From Brachyspira sp949287565 (lineage in GTDB: Bacteria; Spirochaetota; Brachyspiria; Brachyspirales; Brachyspiraceae): DNA of 64,000 nucleotides. Positions 62,058 to 64,000 of this stretch are shown here, one piece after another. The notes under the pieces are model-generated. The model ran no database searches. It had not been told where the DNA came from and was given only the letters and a program-made list of their open reading frames with translations. The DNA lies in assembly GCF_036997615.1 (NCBI RefSeq), contig NZ_JAWLQA010000008.1; one strand, 5' to 3'. Position 1 is the first letter of the stretch; every line of letters starts with the position of its first letter. A program made the position numbers and the translations under genes.

Positions 62058-64000
62058 TTATAACTCTTTTACTAAACCGCATATAGAAGATACAAATCTT
62101 TTATTCAATTCCAAAGGATTGCTTGGACAATTAAAATCAAAATTATTATCTTCATCTAATTTATAAAACACAGCTCTTTCAATATCAACATCTTCTTCCT
62201 GTACATAACCAACCATCAAATAATTAAAATGTATAACAAACATTATTTTTGCAATTTCATCTTTTAAATTATATTCAAAAAAAGTTCCAGCATCTAAAAC
62301 CTCTCCCCTTTTCATATCAAGAGAAGAAGCAAATTTCATTAATGCATAAGGATTTACTTTTTTATCATGATATACTATTTCAAGATTTTTATTTATATCT
62401 TTTTCTTCCGGAAGCTCATAAATCATATTAAGCTGTTCTATAGGCTGTGCAATATCATAATCTGATAATTGATTTTTCCATTTCAATAAAATTTCATTAT
62501 CAAGTTCTATAGGGTGAATTAATGTTATATTCTTTTTATCTTTTAATTCATCTTTAAATATATATTCTTCATCATACACTGTATTAAAAGAACCATCTTC
62601 CGTATATCTGAATGACTCTATTAATTTATTATTATCATCATAAATTCCCCATATAAGTTTTTGAGCGAATATATTCATCAAAGGATTATCCACAAATACT
62701 TCTTTAAATCCTTTATAACTCCATTTCCTTCCATTAAGCAGAACTTTTTTCAATCTTATAATTTGATTCTCCACAGTATTTTTTATAGATTTTTTTAATT
62801 CTGTTAATTCTTTTTTTGATTTTGATGCAGTGTCTTTATCATCTTTAGTATTTGGAGCAGGAAGAGATTTTATTATTTTATCATTTTGATTGTCTTTAAT
62901 AGATAAACTAAAATCATTATTTATACTTATAGTAAAAGTTCTTTGAGCCTCTCCTCCATAAGATAAAGTCTTTTGTCCTTTACTGTCAAAATCAAAATTA
63001 GGTATTATTTTATCAATAAGTTCATCTCTGCTGATTCCAAGTATAGAAGAAACATTTTCTAATGCAGTTTTAGCAGCATTTTTTACTTGATTATTTTTAT
63101 ACTTTAAAGAAATAGAATCAAGCATAACAAGTACCAATTTATTTCCATTCAATGCCATACATTGTACTATATGTGCTGCCAATGCTCCTCTGGCATTATT
63201 AGTTAAATAATCAATTTCATTTTTTAATTTTAACACTTCTTCATCATCCATATATAAACAGTAGAGAATATATATGTTTTTTAATTCTATAGGGTATTTC
63301 AAATTAACAAATTCATTATAGATATTTGACAAAGTATTTCTGAAAGATTCAGTATCAAAATGATTAATTATTTTTTCTATATCTATTAATTTATTTATTT
63401 CTTTTAATGCTATATATTCGGTAAAAATATACTTCATTACTTTTAACGGCACTAATGTTTTTTTATCTTTAAATAAGATAGTTGATATTTCTTTTTCTAT
63501 AAAATTATATTTATTGATTTTTTCTTCGTATACTTCATTATAATATTTATCTACATGAGAGTTTATTTCTTCTATATTTTCAAATTCAAAACTTTCATTA
63601 AATCTGCTCATATCCCAAATTCTTATTATGCTTTTTAATGAAGTTTCAAATTCTCCTTTAGCTTTATCAAGTTTATGAAGTACATCATTTTTTACTTTAC
63701 TTTCTGATTTTTCTAATATTTTAATGCATGTCTTTTTTATTTCTTTTGATTTTGATGTTTCAAGAAGTTTTAATACTAATTTATAATTTTCTATTTTGCT
63801 TTCTTTGTTATATAAAGTATTCAAAAAATGTATTGTAAAATTAATATCCTTAGAAATCTTTTTTATAAACTTATCATCATCTATAAACTTATAAATATCT
63901 TCTAAATAATCATTGCCTATTTCTGTAATATTATACATATTTAATAATGTTTTTTTCTTGTTATCTGCAGAATATATGGCATTTGTATAAATATAGTAAG
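62058..64000 (-). CDS. DUF4132 domain protein, 5' end outside the window
   Basis: At least 626 residues visible from ATG 63938, but that ATG has no ribosome site and the frame stays open through codons reading YTNAIYSADNKKKTLLN to the window edge, so the gene is partial here. The C-terminal 560 residues parallel the C-module of the DUF285 copies in order: WDMSRFNESFEFENIEEINS corresponds to their DFSSELSFVTKDYNFKTIEK, then the helical part, then the DUF4132 core with VFVDNPLMNIFAQKLIWGIY, FRYTEDGSFNTVYDEEY and NEILLKWKNQLSDYDIAQPI. Instead of DUF285 units its N-terminal part is a helical repeat (SKSKEIKKTCIKILEK). It heads the operon with the TPR and helical-repeat genes. Confidence 0.82.
   Translation of the reverse strand, partial: YYIYTNAIYSADNKKKTLLNMYNITEIGNDYLEDIYKFIDDDKFIKKISKDINFTIHFLNTLYNKESKIENYKLVLKLLETSKSKEIKKTCIKILEKSESKVKNDVLHKLDKAKGEFETSLKSIIRIWDMSRFNESFEFENIEEINSHVDKYYNEVYEEKINKYNFIEKEISTILFKDKKTLVPLKVMKYIFTEYIALKEINKLIDIEKIINHFDTESFRNTLSNIYNEFVNLKYPIELKNIYILYCLYMDDEEVLKLKNEIDYLTNNARGALAAHIVQCMALNGNKLVLVMLDSISLKYKNNQVKNAAKTALENVSSILGISRDELIDKIIPNFDFDSKGQKTLSYGGEAQRTFTISINNDFSLSIKDNQNDKIIKSLPAPNTKDDKDTASKSKKELTELKKSIKNTVENQIIRLKKVLLNGRKWSYKGFKEVFVDNPLMNIFAQKLIWGIYDDNNKLIESFRYTEDGSFNTVYDEEYIFKDELKDKKNITLIHPIELDNEILLKWKNQLSDYDIAQPIEQLNMIYELPEEKDINKNLEIVYHDKKVNPYALMKFASSLDMKRGEVLDAGTFFEYNLKDEIAKIMFVIHFNYLMVGYVQEEDVDIERAVFYKLDEDNNFDFNCPSNPLELNKRFVSSICGLVKEL

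Overview
The window looks like chromosomal DNA of a Brachyspira-type spirochaete. Pointers are the very low GC content with A/T-ending codons, the many lipoproteins with short lipoboxes, a fused sensor/methyl-accepting chemotaxis protein, Rpn/PD-(D/E)XK nucleases, and a large family of DUF285-repeat proteins. The genus is inferred from gene content and composition; no 16S gene or other species marker is present.

Region 1 (1-34300) is mostly housekeeping and cell envelope. It holds pepF, then thrS-infC-rpmI-rplT as a translation operon on the minus strand, a chemoreceptor, and class II fba followed by a 30-residue basic ORF. Next come a SAM-hydrolase-like lipoprotein, a membrane-anchored HNH nuclease, a DUF2806 protein, an ankyrin lipoprotein, a DUF4261 protein and murF. 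An envelope cluster follows (S55 peptidase, beta-propeller protein, GHL10 lipoprotein). After it lie a DUF151-UVR protein, a transglutaminase-like/TPR protein, a PfkB kinase, a PASTA penicillin-binding protein, tRNA-Cys(GCA), an OppA-type lipoprotein, a frameshifted D-lactate dehydrogenase, a YfgM-like TPR protein, an XPB-type helicase and a lone PTS EIIB domain.

Region 2 (34400-48300) is a tandem array of five paralogues on the minus strand. Each starts with the same cytoplasmic-looking N-terminus, then 8-10 DUF285 units of 25 residues. Four continue into a DUF4132-containing C-terminal module; one stops at the domain border. An Rpn nuclease gene sits inside the array. The copies show exact conversion tracts, duplicated 3' flanks and a change in repeat number.

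Region 3 (48480-54754) is a type I restriction-modification operon, hsdM - DUF4145-like gene - half-length hsdS - hsdR. Region 4 (54759-64000) holds a flavoprotein gene with a nonsense codon, an M24 peptidase, an EamA transporter, and an operon of helical-repeat, TPR and DUF4132 genes. The last of these runs off the right edge of the window.

The most unexplained structure is a family of about 270-400 bp intergenic repeats (at least seven copies). They share ends of the type TATACTAAAAATTTTTAAG and internal AT-rich hairpins. Individual copies carry 20-35 nt GC-rich cassettes placed in hairpin arms or loops. One similar GC-rich cassette lies in frame inside the Rpn nuclease gene, and another GC-rich island separates hsdS from hsdR. 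The repeats and the DUF285-DUF4132 array are the best candidates for something not yet described.
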